The notes: generated by a model not told the origin, from the sequence alone. A stretch of DNA of 64,000 nt from an uncultured Actinomycetes bacterium (GCA_937876245.1 CALEGP010000004.1:16284-80283); one strand, 5' to 3'. Shown: positions 9,081-17,368, counted from the first letter of the stretch. Made by a program: numbers and translations.

Positions 9081-9662
9081 TTACTTAATTTTTGGGTTTT
9101 CGATTACGTAAGTTAAGTGATCCCGCCATGCGCCATCGATGTGTAAGTACCGCGATCTCTCGCCCTCTAAAACATAGCCACACTTTTCGGCAACTCGCTT
9201 AGATGCGCTATTTTCTGGCCTTAAATTAATCTCGACTCTATGGAGGGCTAACTCATTTAGGCCGAAATTCGTTAGCAGTGAGACTGCCTTAGTTATGTGC
9301 CCTTGGTTAGCAAATTCTTGGTCAATCCAGTAGCCAATATGAGCCCCCCGCATCGCCCCGAATGTGATTCCACCCATCGTTATCTGACCGATGAAGCTCT
9401 CCTTGCCGCTTTCTAGGAGCCAAATGCCTAAAGAAATCGACCTAAGCGCTTCCCCATCTTTTCGATATTGGAGAACCATTCCTAAAAATGAGATTGGTGG
9501 AAGATGTGACTCGATTTCAGGACGAGTAGCCTCCCAAGGCGAGAGCCATTCCCGATTCTTGGCCCGGGTTAAATCCCAGACCTTCTTATCCCTGATTCGA
9601 AGCGGGCGCAAGAAGAGCTCGCCCTCGCGAAGCTTTATTGGCCAGTCAGATCTTGTGCTCAA
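9081..9662 (-). CDS. rimJ: GNAT family acetyltransferase, RimJ/RimL type
   Basis: RimJ-like enzymes acetylate protein N-termini. The 193-aa sequence shows the GNAT core: an N-terminal LRPLRIRDKKVW, GYWIDQEFANQGHITKAVSLL near residue 108 (acetyl-CoA region), and the C-terminal NSASKRVAEKCGYVLEGE typical of RimJ. The only workable start is the TTG at 9662, one base after the glp stop and preceded by GGAG inside glp. The order glp-rimJ-glpR is conserved in actinobacteria. Its target is unknown. Confidence 0.85.
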   Translation of the reverse strand: MSTRSDWPIKLREGELFLRPLRIRDKKVWDLTRAKNREWLSPWEATRPEIESHLPPISFLGMVLQYRKDGEALRSISLGIWLLESGKESFIGQITMGGITFGAMRGAHIGYWIDQEFANQGHITKAVSLLTNFGLNELALHRVEINLRPENSASKRVAEKCGYVLEGERSRYLHIDGAWRDHLTYVIENPKIK

Positions 9663-10580
9663 TTAGTTTGAGCTCCGCTCAAGGACCATGACATCAACAA
9701 TCTCACCTGTCTTAATTCCTGCTGAATTTTCTGGAACTATGACTAACGCGTGCGCGTCAGATAGAGAAACCAGGTCGCCCTGTTCTTTTAGGACGCTTGC
9801 CACCACGCCATTTTCAGAAGAAAGGACGACTCTTACAAAACTGCTCTCACCTGAATTTGAAGTAATAGAGCCTTTGAGTTTCGCCTTCAACTGATTTCGA
9901 AAAATATTTGGTGACCCGAGCATTTTGCGAATCATTGGCCGGACAAATATTTCAGCGGCAATTCCTGCTGCTACCGGATCTCCTGGCAAGGTGAATACCG
10001 GCGTCATATCAGGCCCGATCAAGCCAAAGTTATGTAAACCACTCTCGCTCATTTTTGGTAACACAGTTGTTATTTGACCAAGCTCCTTCAATACCGCCGT
10101 AATTAACTCAAAAGATTCATCATGGCGTGCCCCGCTAATTAGGATGAAATCTGCACGAACTAATTGATCCTCGATAACTTCTTTCAATTGTTGGTGATTC
10201 TCCGGAATCATATGAACTCGAAAACCATTCGCTCCAGCTTCTCGGACTGCAGATGTGAGCATCCATGAATTTGTTTCATAATCTCCCTCGGCTTCACCGC
10301 GCAGCTGTCCGGGCTCAATTAAATCGTTGCCAGCAGAAATTACGACAACTCTTGGATGTGGCATCGTAGGAAGCCGATCCAGGCCAATCGATGCTGCAAG
10401 CCCAATCTGGGTAGATCGGATTCGAGAACCTGCTCGCATGACTAATCGCTCGCCAGCATAAATATCTGTGGCAAGTGTCGCGCCATGCGCGTCTAAAAGT
10501 GGCATATCAAAAGGGGCGAGTGGGGATGCGATTTCAAGAAGCTTTTCTAAAAGCTCCTCGACGCTTGCTTGTTCTTCCAT
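9663..10580 (-). CDS. glp: Gephyrin/MoeA-like protein (Glp) lacking the middle domain
   Basis: The protein resembles MoeA, the molybdopterin molybdenumtransferase, but is only 305 aa against about 400. The N-terminal helices (LLDAHGATLATDIYA, residues 28-42) run almost directly into the MoeA core domain (RVVVISAGNDL, from residue 77). The roughly 100 residues that normally form domain II are missing. The core active site is altered: TGDEL reads AGNDL, and the GG-x-S-x-G-x-Y-D loop reads SGARHDESFE (residues 149-158). LPGDPVAAG and the C-terminal beta domain are intact. With rimJ and glpR downstream, it most likely acts as a division scaffold. It is probably not a molybdenum enzyme. Confidence 0.8.
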   Translation of the reverse strand: MEEQASVEELLEKLLEIASPLAPFDMPLLDAHGATLATDIYAGERLVMRAGSRIRSTQIGLAASIGLDRLPTMPHPRVVVISAGNDLIEPGQLRGEAEGDYETNSWMLTSAVREAGANGFRVHMIPENHQQLKEVIEDQLVRADFILISGARHDESFELITAVLKELGQITTVLPKMSESGLHNFGLIGPDMTPVFTLPGDPVAAGIAAEIFVRPMIRKMLGSPNIFRNQLKAKLKGSITSNSGESSFVRVVLSSENGVVASVLKEQGDLVSLSDAHALVIVPENSAGIKTGEIVDVMVLERSSN

Positions 10581-10586
10581 GACTAA

Positions 10587-10592
10587 ACCCTA
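10587..10592 (-). promoter_or_regulatory. -10 hexamer TAGGGT of a leaderless promoter for glp
   Basis: Read on the minus strand, TAGGGT is followed by six bases (TTAGTC) and then the glp ATG at 10580. It faces the promoter of the cyclo-ligase gene only nine bases away. Confidence 0.6.
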
Positions 10593-10601
10593 CTTCTTAA
10601 T

Positions 10602-10607
10602 TAGAGT
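10602..10607 (+). promoter_or_regulatory. -10 hexamer TAGAGT of a leaderless promoter for the cyclo-ligase
   Basis: TAGAGT plus the six-base spacer AATTCC leads to the ATG at 10614. This favours 10614 over the internal ATG at 10629. Its -35 region must overlap the glp coding sequence. Confidence 0.6.
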
Positions 10608-10613
10608 AATTCC

Positions 10614-11168
10614 ATGGATGTCGGAAGCATGAAGAAGCGAGAACTTCGTCAGAGATTTCGAAGTGAAAGATCGCTCCGGGATTTGGCTGAATCGTGGGTT
10701 CACATAATTAATTCCGATGAGTTCATGGCTGCCAAAACGATTGCTAGTTACCTTTCCTATGGCGATGAACCTCAAACTAAAGATTTAAATGAGGCACTTA
10801 TCAAAAACGGAAAGACTCTGCTTTTGCCCAGGATGCTAAAAAATAGAAATCTGGAATGGGTAATCTGGGATGGCAAGATGTCAAAACTCGTAAAGAGCGG
10901 AAAAATTCTCGAACCAGTCGGTAACCCAGAATCTGAGAACGGCATTGATATCGTCATTGTTCCAACCCTGCATGCAACCCGCGAAGGAGATCGGTTAGGC
11001 CAAGGTGGTGGCTCCTATGATCGAGCACTATCAAGGATTTCAGCCTGGCGAATCGGGCTTATTTATTCGGGAGAATTAACCATTGAGCCCTTTCCCGTTG
11101 AAACTCACGATATAAAACTAAACGCAATTGCCACGCCTGATTTAATTCTTCGATTTCCTAAAAATTAA
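10614..11168 (+). CDS. 5-formyltetrahydrofolate cyclo-ligase
   Basis: The enzyme converts 5-formyl-THF to 5,10-methenyl-THF with ATP, returning a dead-end folate to the one-carbon pool. The 184-aa protein has KKRELRQRFRSER at the N-terminus, the central IDIVIVPTLHATREGDRLGQGGGSYDRAL split over residues 108-138 (the substrate and ATP loop), and the C-terminal PFPVETHDIKLNAIATP. Length fits the family. Start at 10614 is favoured by the upstream -10; MKKREL at 10629 is an alternative. In mycobacteria galU lies between this gene and moeA; here galU is absent and the two are divergent. Confidence 0.92.
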   Translation: MDVGSMKKRELRQRFRSERSLRDLAESWVHIINSDEFMAAKTIASYLSYGDEPQTKDLNEALIKNGKTLLLPRMLKNRNLEWVIWDGKMSKLVKSGKILEPVGNPESENGIDIVIVPTLHATREGDRLGQGGGSYDRALSRISAWRIGLIYSGELTIEPFPVETHDIKLNAIATPDLILRFPKN

Positions 11169-11180
11169 TTCCAATTACTC

Positions 11181-12323
11181 TTACCTTAAATCTTCTAGGT
11201 GTCGTGCCATTACGACTCGTTGCACTTGATTTGTTCCCTCATAAATTTGAGTCAACTTCGCATCGCGCATCATGCGCTCAACTGGAAAATCTGACACATA
11301 TCCGTAGCCGCCTAAAACTTGCACCGCATCAGTAGTAACTTTCATTGCTACATCAGAGGCAAAACATTTGGCAGCAGCCGAAAAGAAAGTTAAATCCTTC
11401 TCGCCTCGCTCGCTCTTTACGGCTGCGAGATAAGTCAGCTGTCTGGCCGCGGCAATATTCATTGCCATATCGGCCAACATGAATTGGACTCCTTGAAAAT
11501 CAAAAATTTCTTTTCCGAATTGTTTACGCTCGTGCGCGTAGGCCGTAGCAATTTCAAAAGCACCTTGAGCAATCCCCAGCGCTTGTGCGGCAATCGTAAT
11601 CCGAGTGTGATCGAGGGTTTCCATTGCCAGAGCGAAGCCACTTCCTATTTCGCCAATTCTACGATCGTCCGGAATAGCAACGCTATCGAAATAAACCTCT
11701 CGAGTTGGCGAGCCTTTGAATCCCATCTTCTTCTCATGTGCACCGAATGAAACTCCAACATCGTCTTTTTCTACAATGAATGCAGTAATCCCTTTTGCTC
11801 CCAGCGCTGGATCAGTTTGTGCAAGCACAGTATAAAAATCTGAAAAGCCAGCATTTGAGATCCACTTTTTACTTCCAGTGAGAACCCATCCGTCGCTACT
11901 TTTTTTAGCTTTAGTTTTCATTGCGACAGCATCAGAACCGGCGTCAGATTCAGAAAGGCAGTACGAGAACGCTTTGCCGGCGGCTAATTGTGTTAAATAC
12001 TTTTCCTTCTGCTCTTCATTTCCTGCCAAAATAAGTGGAAGTGACCCAAGTTTATTTACTGCTGGAATAAGAGAAGAGGCTGCGCAAACTCGCGCTATTT
12101 CTTCAATTATGATTGCAGTTGCTAGCGAATCTGCGCCCTGCCCCCCATATTTAGGATCGACATGTGCTGCCGCAAGATCAGAACCTTGAAGCGCCTCATA
12201 TGCTTCTTGCGGAAAGCGGGAATCTTCATCAACTTCCTTTGCAAAAGGAGAAATCTTATTCTCGGCAAGCGCGCGAACGCTCTCCCTAAGAGCCTCATAC
12301 TCCTGACCAAATAATGCATCCAT
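11181..12323 (-). CDS. Acyl-CoA dehydrogenase
   Basis: This FAD enzyme performs alpha-beta dehydrogenation of acyl-CoA and passes electrons to ETF. The 380-aa protein follows the short/medium-chain layout. It has the N-terminal helical domain, FSYCLSESDAGSDAVAMKT (residues 123-141) with FAD and substrate contacts, and KKWISNAGFSDFYTVLAQT. The C-terminal domain has RKQFGKEIFDFQGVQF, VQVLGGYGYVSDFPVERMMRD and the catalytic glutamate in QIYEGTNQVQR. The substrate (fatty acid or branched-chain amino acid derived) cannot be decided. It lies 12 bases downstream of the copD/ctaG gene on the same strand. Confidence 0.92.
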   Translation of the reverse strand: MDALFGQEYEALRESVRALAENKISPFAKEVDEDSRFPQEAYEALQGSDLAAAHVDPKYGGQGADSLATAIIIEEIARVCAASSLIPAVNKLGSLPLILAGNEEQKEKYLTQLAAGKAFSYCLSESDAGSDAVAMKTKAKKSSDGWVLTGSKKWISNAGFSDFYTVLAQTDPALGAKGITAFIVEKDDVGVSFGAHEKKMGFKGSPTREVYFDSVAIPDDRRIGEIGSGFALAMETLDHTRITIAAQALGIAQGAFEIATAYAHERKQFGKEIFDFQGVQFMLADMAMNIAAARQLTYLAAVKSERGEKDLTFFSAAAKCFASDVAMKVTTDAVQVLGGYGYVSDFPVERMMRDAKLTQIYEGTNQVQRVVMARHLEDLR

Positions 12324-12335
12324 GGCTTAATTAAC

Positions 12336-14228
12336 TCAATCTTTTGGCTTGACGTCTAGTCTCGTTAAATCAGCGAGATATTTATTGTATTTAGCCAAAT
12401 CGTCATCTTCTCCCATTGCGGCTGCACGATCCTCGGCCCTATCAATTCGCCGTGTTTCCTTCTTGTCTTCGCGCACCCATTGAATAAAGGTCGCAATCAG
12501 GGCAAAAATAATTGGTATCTCTCCCATCGCCCAACCAAGTGCGCCACCAGTATTTTGGTCCGCTAAAAGATCTAAATTCCAAGGTCGCTCTAAGCTCTGG
12601 AAATAACCACCATCTAAAAGAGTGGTTGCTGATAGCAGCGCGACGGAGAAAAATGCATGAATGCTCATGGCTGCAAATAACACAATAATTCGAACGATGT
12701 GAGGTAGTCGTTTTGGTGTTGGGTCGATGCCGATAATAACGTGGAAAAAGAGCATGCCAGCTAATAAGAAATGGATATTCATAAATAAATGTCCGCCATG
12801 ACTCTGCATCAAGTCGCCAAATAAAGGCGTCATGTAAAGCAAGAAGAGCGAACCATCAAAAATTGCCAGAGCAACTATTGGATTTGAAATAAACTGAAAA
12901 TATTTAGAGTGCAACAAAGCGACAAGTACACCGCGAATTCCCCGCTCTTCCGGAGTTCGACCGGGTGGCAAAGTTCGAAGCGCAAGAGTCATCGGTGCAC
13001 TTAATACGAATCCAATTGGAGCAATCATTCCGAGAATCATGTGCGCGACCATGTGATACGAAAATGCAAAATGTGCATATACGCCAAGGCCTCCGCTCGT
13101 CGCATAGTCCGCAGCAATTACTGCTGCCGCGAAGGAAAGCGTTCTTCCAATTGGCCATTTATCACCGCGCTTGGAAAGAATCATTACTCCTCTTATATAG
13201 AGCGCAGTAATAATAATTAGAAGGCCCAAGAAAGCACCATCGGGAACATAAGTGAAAAATAGATTTTTCCACGTCGGAGCATCAGGCATCGCAATCCCAG
13301 AAATGCTCTCTGCAATACCAATCTGTCGCAGAGTCTTGGGATCTGGCGGTGCACTTGTTGATAGCCAGGCTCCTATGCTGATCGCTAGAACCATGACAAA
13401 AATTTCAACAACTAGTAATTGATAGACCTTGCGAGCTCCATGTAATTTCTTAACGATATATTTTCTGTGCGCTGCGCCAATGAAAATCAAAATTGCACTC
13501 AGAAATATCTTATAAATTACCAAGTTCGCATACTGTGAGTTCCAGGCATCGCGAAAATTTAGGCGGGTCCAAGCGTTTATTGCACCACTTGCGCAGACTG
13601 CGATAGCTGACCAGAGAGCCAGTGAACTGAAGCGTGGAATGGCCAATTCTCGCTCGGACTGACTTATTAAAATTAACCCAATGACTCCGCCCACCCAGAG
13701 CGAAATAAAAATTACGTGGAATAAGAGTGATCCAATTGCCATTCCGTGGTTTCCTGAACTACTGGAGTGGCTTTGAAAAATTGGAGCCAGCAAGCCGATA
13801 AAGACGATTGCCAGCGAGAAATAAGCATGAGTGGTGCGGCGAATTCTTGGAATCAAAAACATAACGACTGCGGCAGCCAAAATATTTAGTGCCTGACTTT
13901 TCCCAAGTGAAGTCTGAGTCGTGAACGACCTAATCACAATCGGGTCAAAAGCATCGACAATTGGAGTTGCCAATAAGTTGGCAAGTTCAACAAAGAGCGC
14001 GCCTAAGCTGGACATAAACCAGGCGGCTGCCGGAATTATTGCAAGATTGCGAATTCGGATTGCTTCCTTAAGCAGCTTCGAGCGATCTTCACGGATGAAG
14101 AAACCAATTGCTAGAAGCAGGCCAATTAGCGTAACTGCTGAAAGTATCTGCAAATCTTTTACAAGCGGCGTAATAAAACTCAACGAGCCAATAGTTTCAT
14201 TGTCGTGGATTTCTGCAGAAAAGTGCAT
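12336..14228 (-). CDS. CopD domain fused to CtaG-type (caa3 oxidase assembly) membrane protein
   Basis: The 630-aa protein has about 14-16 hydrophobic segments. The first half (roughly residues 1-300) is a CopD copper-export domain with GNHGMAIGSLLFHVIFISLWVGGV near residue 165, including conserved histidines. The second half is a Caa3_CtaG domain with FAFSYHMVAHMILGM, LRTLPPGRTPEERG and GGHLFMNIHFLLAGMLFFHV. A charged tail (RRIDRAEDRAAAM) ends it. This fusion is common in actinobacteria and is thought to deliver copper to cytochrome oxidase. It lies 12 bases after the CopC-like gene, forming a two-gene unit. Confidence 0.88.
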   Translation of the reverse strand: MHFSAEIHDNETIGSLSFITPLVKDLQILSAVTLIGLLLAIGFFIREDRSKLLKEAIRIRNLAIIPAAAWFMSSLGALFVELANLLATPIVDAFDPIVIRSFTTQTSLGKSQALNILAAAVVMFLIPRIRRTTHAYFSLAIVFIGLLAPIFQSHSSSSGNHGMAIGSLLFHVIFISLWVGGVIGLILISQSERELAIPRFSSLALWSAIAVCASGAINAWTRLNFRDAWNSQYANLVIYKIFLSAILIFIGAAHRKYIVKKLHGARKVYQLLVVEIFVMVLAISIGAWLSTSAPPDPKTLRQIGIAESISGIAMPDAPTWKNLFFTYVPDGAFLGLLIIITALYIRGVMILSKRGDKWPIGRTLSFAAAVIAADYATSGGLGVYAHFAFSYHMVAHMILGMIAPIGFVLSAPMTLALRTLPPGRTPEERGIRGVLVALLHSKYFQFISNPIVALAIFDGSLFLLYMTPLFGDLMQSHGGHLFMNIHFLLAGMLFFHVIIGIDPTPKRLPHIVRIIVLFAAMSIHAFFSVALLSATTLLDGGYFQSLERPWNLDLLADQNTGGALGWAMGEIPIIFALIATFIQWVREDKKETRRIDRAEDRAAAMGEDDDLAKYNKYLADLTRLDVKPKD

Positions 14229-14240
14229 GGATAAAAATGC

Positions 14241-14786
14241 CTATTTGCGCTTTTGTTTTTTTGTTCCACCAAAAGTTATTTTGGCATACCAAATAAGAAA
14301 TATGAAAACAAAACCTGCTAGGACTAGAAGTACATAAATGAAAGTGTTCGAGCCGTCATTCAAATTCTTTTCGCCTTGATAAGAGCCTCCAGTAGTTGGT
14401 GCTGGGGTAGGCGTTCCCAAACTAGCTGGAGCTTTAAATAAAAATGTATAAGCCCCAGTAAGTGGATCTTCAGTGTCTGAGAGCAACGTGTAATTAACGG
14501 TATATACGCCGCTCTTTTTCAATTCAGCCATTCCGACAATCGCATTATTCCCATTTATAGTTATCGAGCCATCATCAACCGTAAGGCCATTGGGATCATT
14601 TACAACTATGAGGCTTCCCTGCCCTGAAAGCGGTGATGCCGTAGTGATTGAAATCGAGTTTGGCGAGATAGTTAAGACTGCCCCTGGTTGCGGAACAGCT
14701 GCTGTGAAGCTATTCGCAAAAGCCGAACCTGGGAGCAAGATTAAAACCGCCGTAGTAAATACGGTAATTACCCTCGTTAATCTCAT
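14241..14786 (-). CDS. CopC-like domain protein, secreted and membrane-anchored, without copper ligands
   Basis: From ATG 14786 the protein has 181 aa. It has a signal peptide (MRLTRVITVFTT to SAFA, residues 1-24), an immunoglobulin-like CopC domain (residues 25-130, with PQPGAVL, SGQGSLIVV, GVYTVNYTL and PLTGAYTFLF), a Pro/Thr linker (TPTPAPTTG), one membrane helix (about 150-168) and a Lys-rich tail. The SD GAGAGG precedes this ATG; the frame stays open upstream but would overlap fmdB. CopC normally binds Cu(II) through an N-terminal His and a D-x-H motif. Here the mature start is NSFT and the later site reads DTEDP, and the chain has no His or Cys. It may be structural. Confidence 0.82.
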   Translation of the reverse strand: MRLTRVITVFTTAVLILLPGSAFANSFTAAVPQPGAVLTISPNSISITTASPLSGQGSLIVVNDPNGLTVDDGSITINGNNAIVGMAELKKSGVYTVNYTLLSDTEDPLTGAYTFLFKAPASLGTPTPAPTTGGSYQGEKNLNDGSNTFIYVLLVLAGFVFIFLIWYAKITFGGTKKQKRK

Positions 14787-14836
14787 TTTTGGCCTCTCAG
14801 CTCGATTCCCAATTAGATGTAATTCTCTCACTTCTT

Positions 14837-14842
14837 TACAAT
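14837..14842 (+). promoter_or_regulatory. -10 hexamer TACAAT of a leaderless promoter for the FmdB-type gene
   Basis: TACAAT plus seven bases (AGTGCCC) leads to ATG 14850. No Shine-Dalgarno sequence is present. This supports ATG 14850 over the upstream GTG at 14844. Confidence 0.6.
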
Positions 14843-14849
14843 AGTGCCC

Positions 14850-15110
14850 ATGCCTACCTATGAATATGCCTGCACCGCCTGTGGCCATCAATTCGAGGCT
14901 TTTCAAGCATTTACAGATGATGCATTGACTAAATGCCCCGAGTGTAAAGGCCTAGTTCAAAAGGTTTATTCAAATGTTGGTGTTGTCTTCAAAGGTTCCG
15001 GGTTTTATAAAACAGACTCGAGAAATGCGAAATCATCAACTACTTCACCTTCACCTACAGTGGCCCCGACACCAACAACTTCCCCTGCCCCTGTCGCTAA
15101 AAGTGATTAG
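14850..15110 (+). CDS. FmdB-family zinc ribbon protein
   Basis: The 86-aa protein starts MPTYEYACTACGHQFE, the standard FmdB opening. It has two CxxC pairs (CTAC near residue 8, CPEC near residue 29) that should hold one zinc, followed by GVVFKGSGFYKTDSR. The tail is a Thr/Pro/Ala-rich low-complexity stretch ending KSD. Family function is poorly defined; proposed roles are regulatory or zinc-linked. The mycobacterial homologue is next to 5-formyl-THF cyclo-ligase, in the same general neighbourhood as here. Confidence 0.88.
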   Translation: MPTYEYACTACGHQFEAFQAFTDDALTKCPECKGLVQKVYSNVGVVFKGSGFYKTDSRNAKSSTTSPSPTVAPTPTTSPAPVAKSD

Positions 15111-15223
15111 CCGTGATGCGGTGGCTTGTCGCCCTCGATCTCATTATCGCGCTGTGAGTCATCATCTTCACGAGGATCAATTTCATCCTGTGTCACTTTG
15201 GGCAAAATATTTGGGTCACTCAT
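15107..15223 (-). CDS. Predicted 38-aa acidic small protein
   Basis: The minus strand encodes MSDPNILPKV, then an Asp/Glu-rich stretch (DEIDPREDDDSQRDNEIEGD) ending in PPHHG. It has no recognised domain and no membrane segment, and it is very acidic. Support is a TACACT hexamer six bases before its ATG, matching the leaderless pattern of the window, and its fit between converging neighbours. Its stop overlaps the fmdB stop. Without it the gap of about 150 bases would be empty. It could be a chance frame. Confidence 0.42.
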   Translation of the reverse strand: MSDPNILPKVTQDEIDPREDDDSQRDNEIEGDKPPHHG

Positions 15224-15229
15224 AATTGA

Positions 15230-15235
15230 AGTGTA
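15230..15235 (-). promoter_or_regulatory. -10 hexamer TACACT for the 38-aa ORF
   Basis: On the minus strand TACACT is followed by TCAATT and the ATG at 15223, a six-base spacing. Confidence 0.4.
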
Positions 15236-15259
15236 ATCAACTTAAGAGAAATAGGAAAT

Positions 15260-17359
15260 ATGTTTGAGAAATTAGGTCACGTCATAGTACGCCGAAGAAA
15301 GGCAGTTCTTGCTGGCTTTATTTTCGCAGTGATCGCTTCCGGAGTAATCGGCTCATTAGTTTTTTCCCAACTTCAAAGTGGTGGCTATTCCGACCCGGGC
15401 AGCGACTCAACAAAAGCTAGCAAATATTTAACTGATGTTTTCAAAGTGCAAGATCCAGCAATTATTTTTATCATTGATGCTGGTAAGAGCGCTGCCAATC
15501 CAACAGTCGCCACCGAAGTTGCGGTGATTGAAGCTGATGTAAGGGCCACGAGCGGGGTGGAAAAAACTCTTTCGTACTGGAGCGCCGGTGGTGCAAAGCA
15601 GTTACTAAGTGCCGATGGCAACGCTGGTTACCTCTTTGTTTATACAAGTAACCCAGACCCGACTTTGGCGACAGATTTAGCGGCAGAACTACAGCGAAAA
15701 TATGACAGAAAAATTGGCGATTTGCGAATCTATGTTGGCGGCTTCTCGACATTTAGCCATGAAGTCAACAACACTATTTCCAAAGACTTGGCTAAGGCCG
15801 AAGTAATTTCAATTCCCCTGACATTCCTGTTTTTGATCTTTGCATTTGGTGGCTTAATTGCCTCCGCGATGCCAGTAATAGTTGGAGTGAGCGCAATCCT
15901 TGGAGCATTTCTACTTCTCTATTTAATTAGTTTATTTACCGGAGTCAGCATATTTGCGCTAAACCTTGTAACTGGAATGGGTATGGGGCTTGGGATTGAT
16001 TATTCCCTTCTAATGGTTAATAGATTTCGCGAAGAGCTTCACAAGTCTAAGAGCGTGGAAGACGCTGTGGTTAGTACCGTAAAAACTGCAGGTAGAACAG
16101 TTTTTTTCTCTGGGATAACTGTGATAATTAGTCTTGCCTCTCTGACATTTTTCCCACAAATGTTTTTGAAATCATTCGGATACGCTGGAGTTTCAGTCGT
16201 TACAGTTGCGATCCTTGGAGCGCTAATTCCACTTCCAGCAATCATGGCTCTGCTCGGGCACAGGATTGATAAATTTGTAGTTCGCAAGAGTGCAATTACT
16301 CCTAGGGAAGATGGTCGGTGGGCAGATACGGCGCGGTTTGTAATGAAGCGGCCGGTTGCTGTGATTCTCTTTTCATTATTAATTCTTGGAACTTTTGCCG
16401 CCCCGCTTAAAGATATTGTCTTCTCCCAGGTCGACACTCGAGTATTGCCTGCTTCAAATAAGGCGGCGCTCTCGGCGCAGATTGGTTTGGAAAGATTTCC
16501 AGGCCAGCAAGGTAATCCAATAGAAATTATTATCCCAAATGGTTCACAAAAAATAGTTGAAATAACTGCCTACCTAAGTGAGTTGGCAAATGTTCCTGGA
16601 GTTGTGGGGGTCGGTGCGCCAGAAACTGCAGGCAGTGCTCTTCGAATTGCCGCGGTTCACAGCATGGGGCCGAGAACTCCCGATGCTGAAAAATTGATAA
16701 CTAAAATTCGAGAGTTGAAATCTCCTGCTGGAACATTAATTGGTGGGGTAGCCGCAGATTATGCGGATAGTCAGAAAGGTATTGCCGATAAAATTCCATT
16801 TGTCTTGATTTGGATTTCGGTCGGAACTTTGCTCTTGCTATTTATGTTTACTGGATCCATTATTTTGCCAATTAAGGCCGTGCTTTTAAATCTTCTTTCG
16901 CTCTCGGCAACCATGGGCGTCTTGACCTGGATCTTCATCGGTGGCCATCTGACTTGGCTGGTCGGCTCATTTACAAATACCGGAACTATTGATACCTCCA
17001 TGATTATTCTCATAGCTGTCGTGGCATTCGGTCTCTCGATGGATTATGAGCTCTTTCTCTTATCTCGAATCAAAGAGGAGCATGATGCTGGCAGTTCAAA
17101 TATCGAATCTGTTGCAACTGGATTGCAACGTTCCGCTCGAATTATTACTGCTGCCGCTGTGATTCTTGCCGTTGTTTTTGCCATATTTACGACAAGCAGT
17201 GTGACCTCGATCAAAACCATGGGATTTGGCGTCGCTTTTGCAATTTTGTTGGATGCGACATTGGTTCGTGCGCTATTGGTACCGGCTCTTATGCGTCTAT
17301 TCGGGGAGCGCAACTGGTGGGCCCCCAATGCGTTAAAGAGATTCACAATTAAGCATTAA
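15260..17359 (+). CDS. MMPL/RND family membrane transporter
   Basis: The 699-aa protein has the two-fold RND layout: a membrane helix at residues 15-37, a large extracytoplasmic loop, a cluster of five or six helices (about 175-340), a second loop and a second cluster (about 510-690). The conserved LVTGMGMGLGIDYSLLMVNRFREEL near residue 235 and the repeat AVVAFGLSMDYELFLLSRIKEEH near residue 590 carry the D-Y pair of the proton relay. MMPL proteins export lipids, glycolipids or drugs; the substrate is unknown here. purU follows at once and its promoter overlaps this stop codon. Confidence 0.9.
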   Translation: MFEKLGHVIVRRRKAVLAGFIFAVIASGVIGSLVFSQLQSGGYSDPGSDSTKASKYLTDVFKVQDPAIIFIIDAGKSAANPTVATEVAVIEADVRATSGVEKTLSYWSAGGAKQLLSADGNAGYLFVYTSNPDPTLATDLAAELQRKYDRKIGDLRIYVGGFSTFSHEVNNTISKDLAKAEVISIPLTFLFLIFAFGGLIASAMPVIVGVSAILGAFLLLYLISLFTGVSIFALNLVTGMGMGLGIDYSLLMVNRFREELHKSKSVEDAVVSTVKTAGRTVFFSGITVIISLASLTFFPQMFLKSFGYAGVSVVTVAILGALIPLPAIMALLGHRIDKFVVRKSAITPREDGRWADTARFVMKRPVAVILFSLLILGTFAAPLKDIVFSQVDTRVLPASNKAALSAQIGLERFPGQQGNPIEIIIPNGSQKIVEITAYLSELANVPGVVGVGAPETAGSALRIAAVHSMGPRTPDAEKLITKIRELKSPAGTLIGGVAADYADSQKGIADKIPFVLIWISVGTLLLLFMFTGSIILPIKAVLLNLLSLSATMGVLTWIFIGGHLTWLVGSFTNTGTIDTSMIILIAVVAFGLSMDYELFLLSRIKEEHDAGSSNIESVATGLQRSARIITAAAVILAVVFAIFTTSSVTSIKTMGFGVAFAILLDATLVRALLVPALMRLFGERNWWAPNALKRFTIKH

Positions 17360-17362
17360 CAT
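17357..17362 (+). promoter_or_regulatory. -10 hexamer TAACAT of a leaderless promoter for purU
   Basis: TAACAT begins on the TAA stop of the MMPL gene and ends six bases (TTGGAC) before ATG 17369. It argues for ATG 17369 rather than the TTG at 17363. Confidence 0.55.
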
Positions 17363-17368
17363 TTGGAC

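Noticed and set aside
9663..10580. Glp as an ordinary molybdopterin molybdenumtransferase
   Set aside because: Domain II and key active-site residues are missing and no molybdenum cofactor gene is nearby.
14787..14906. Longer CopC-like protein of 221 aa
   Set aside because: The signal peptide begins at ATG 14786 after GAGAGG; the extension overlaps fmdB.
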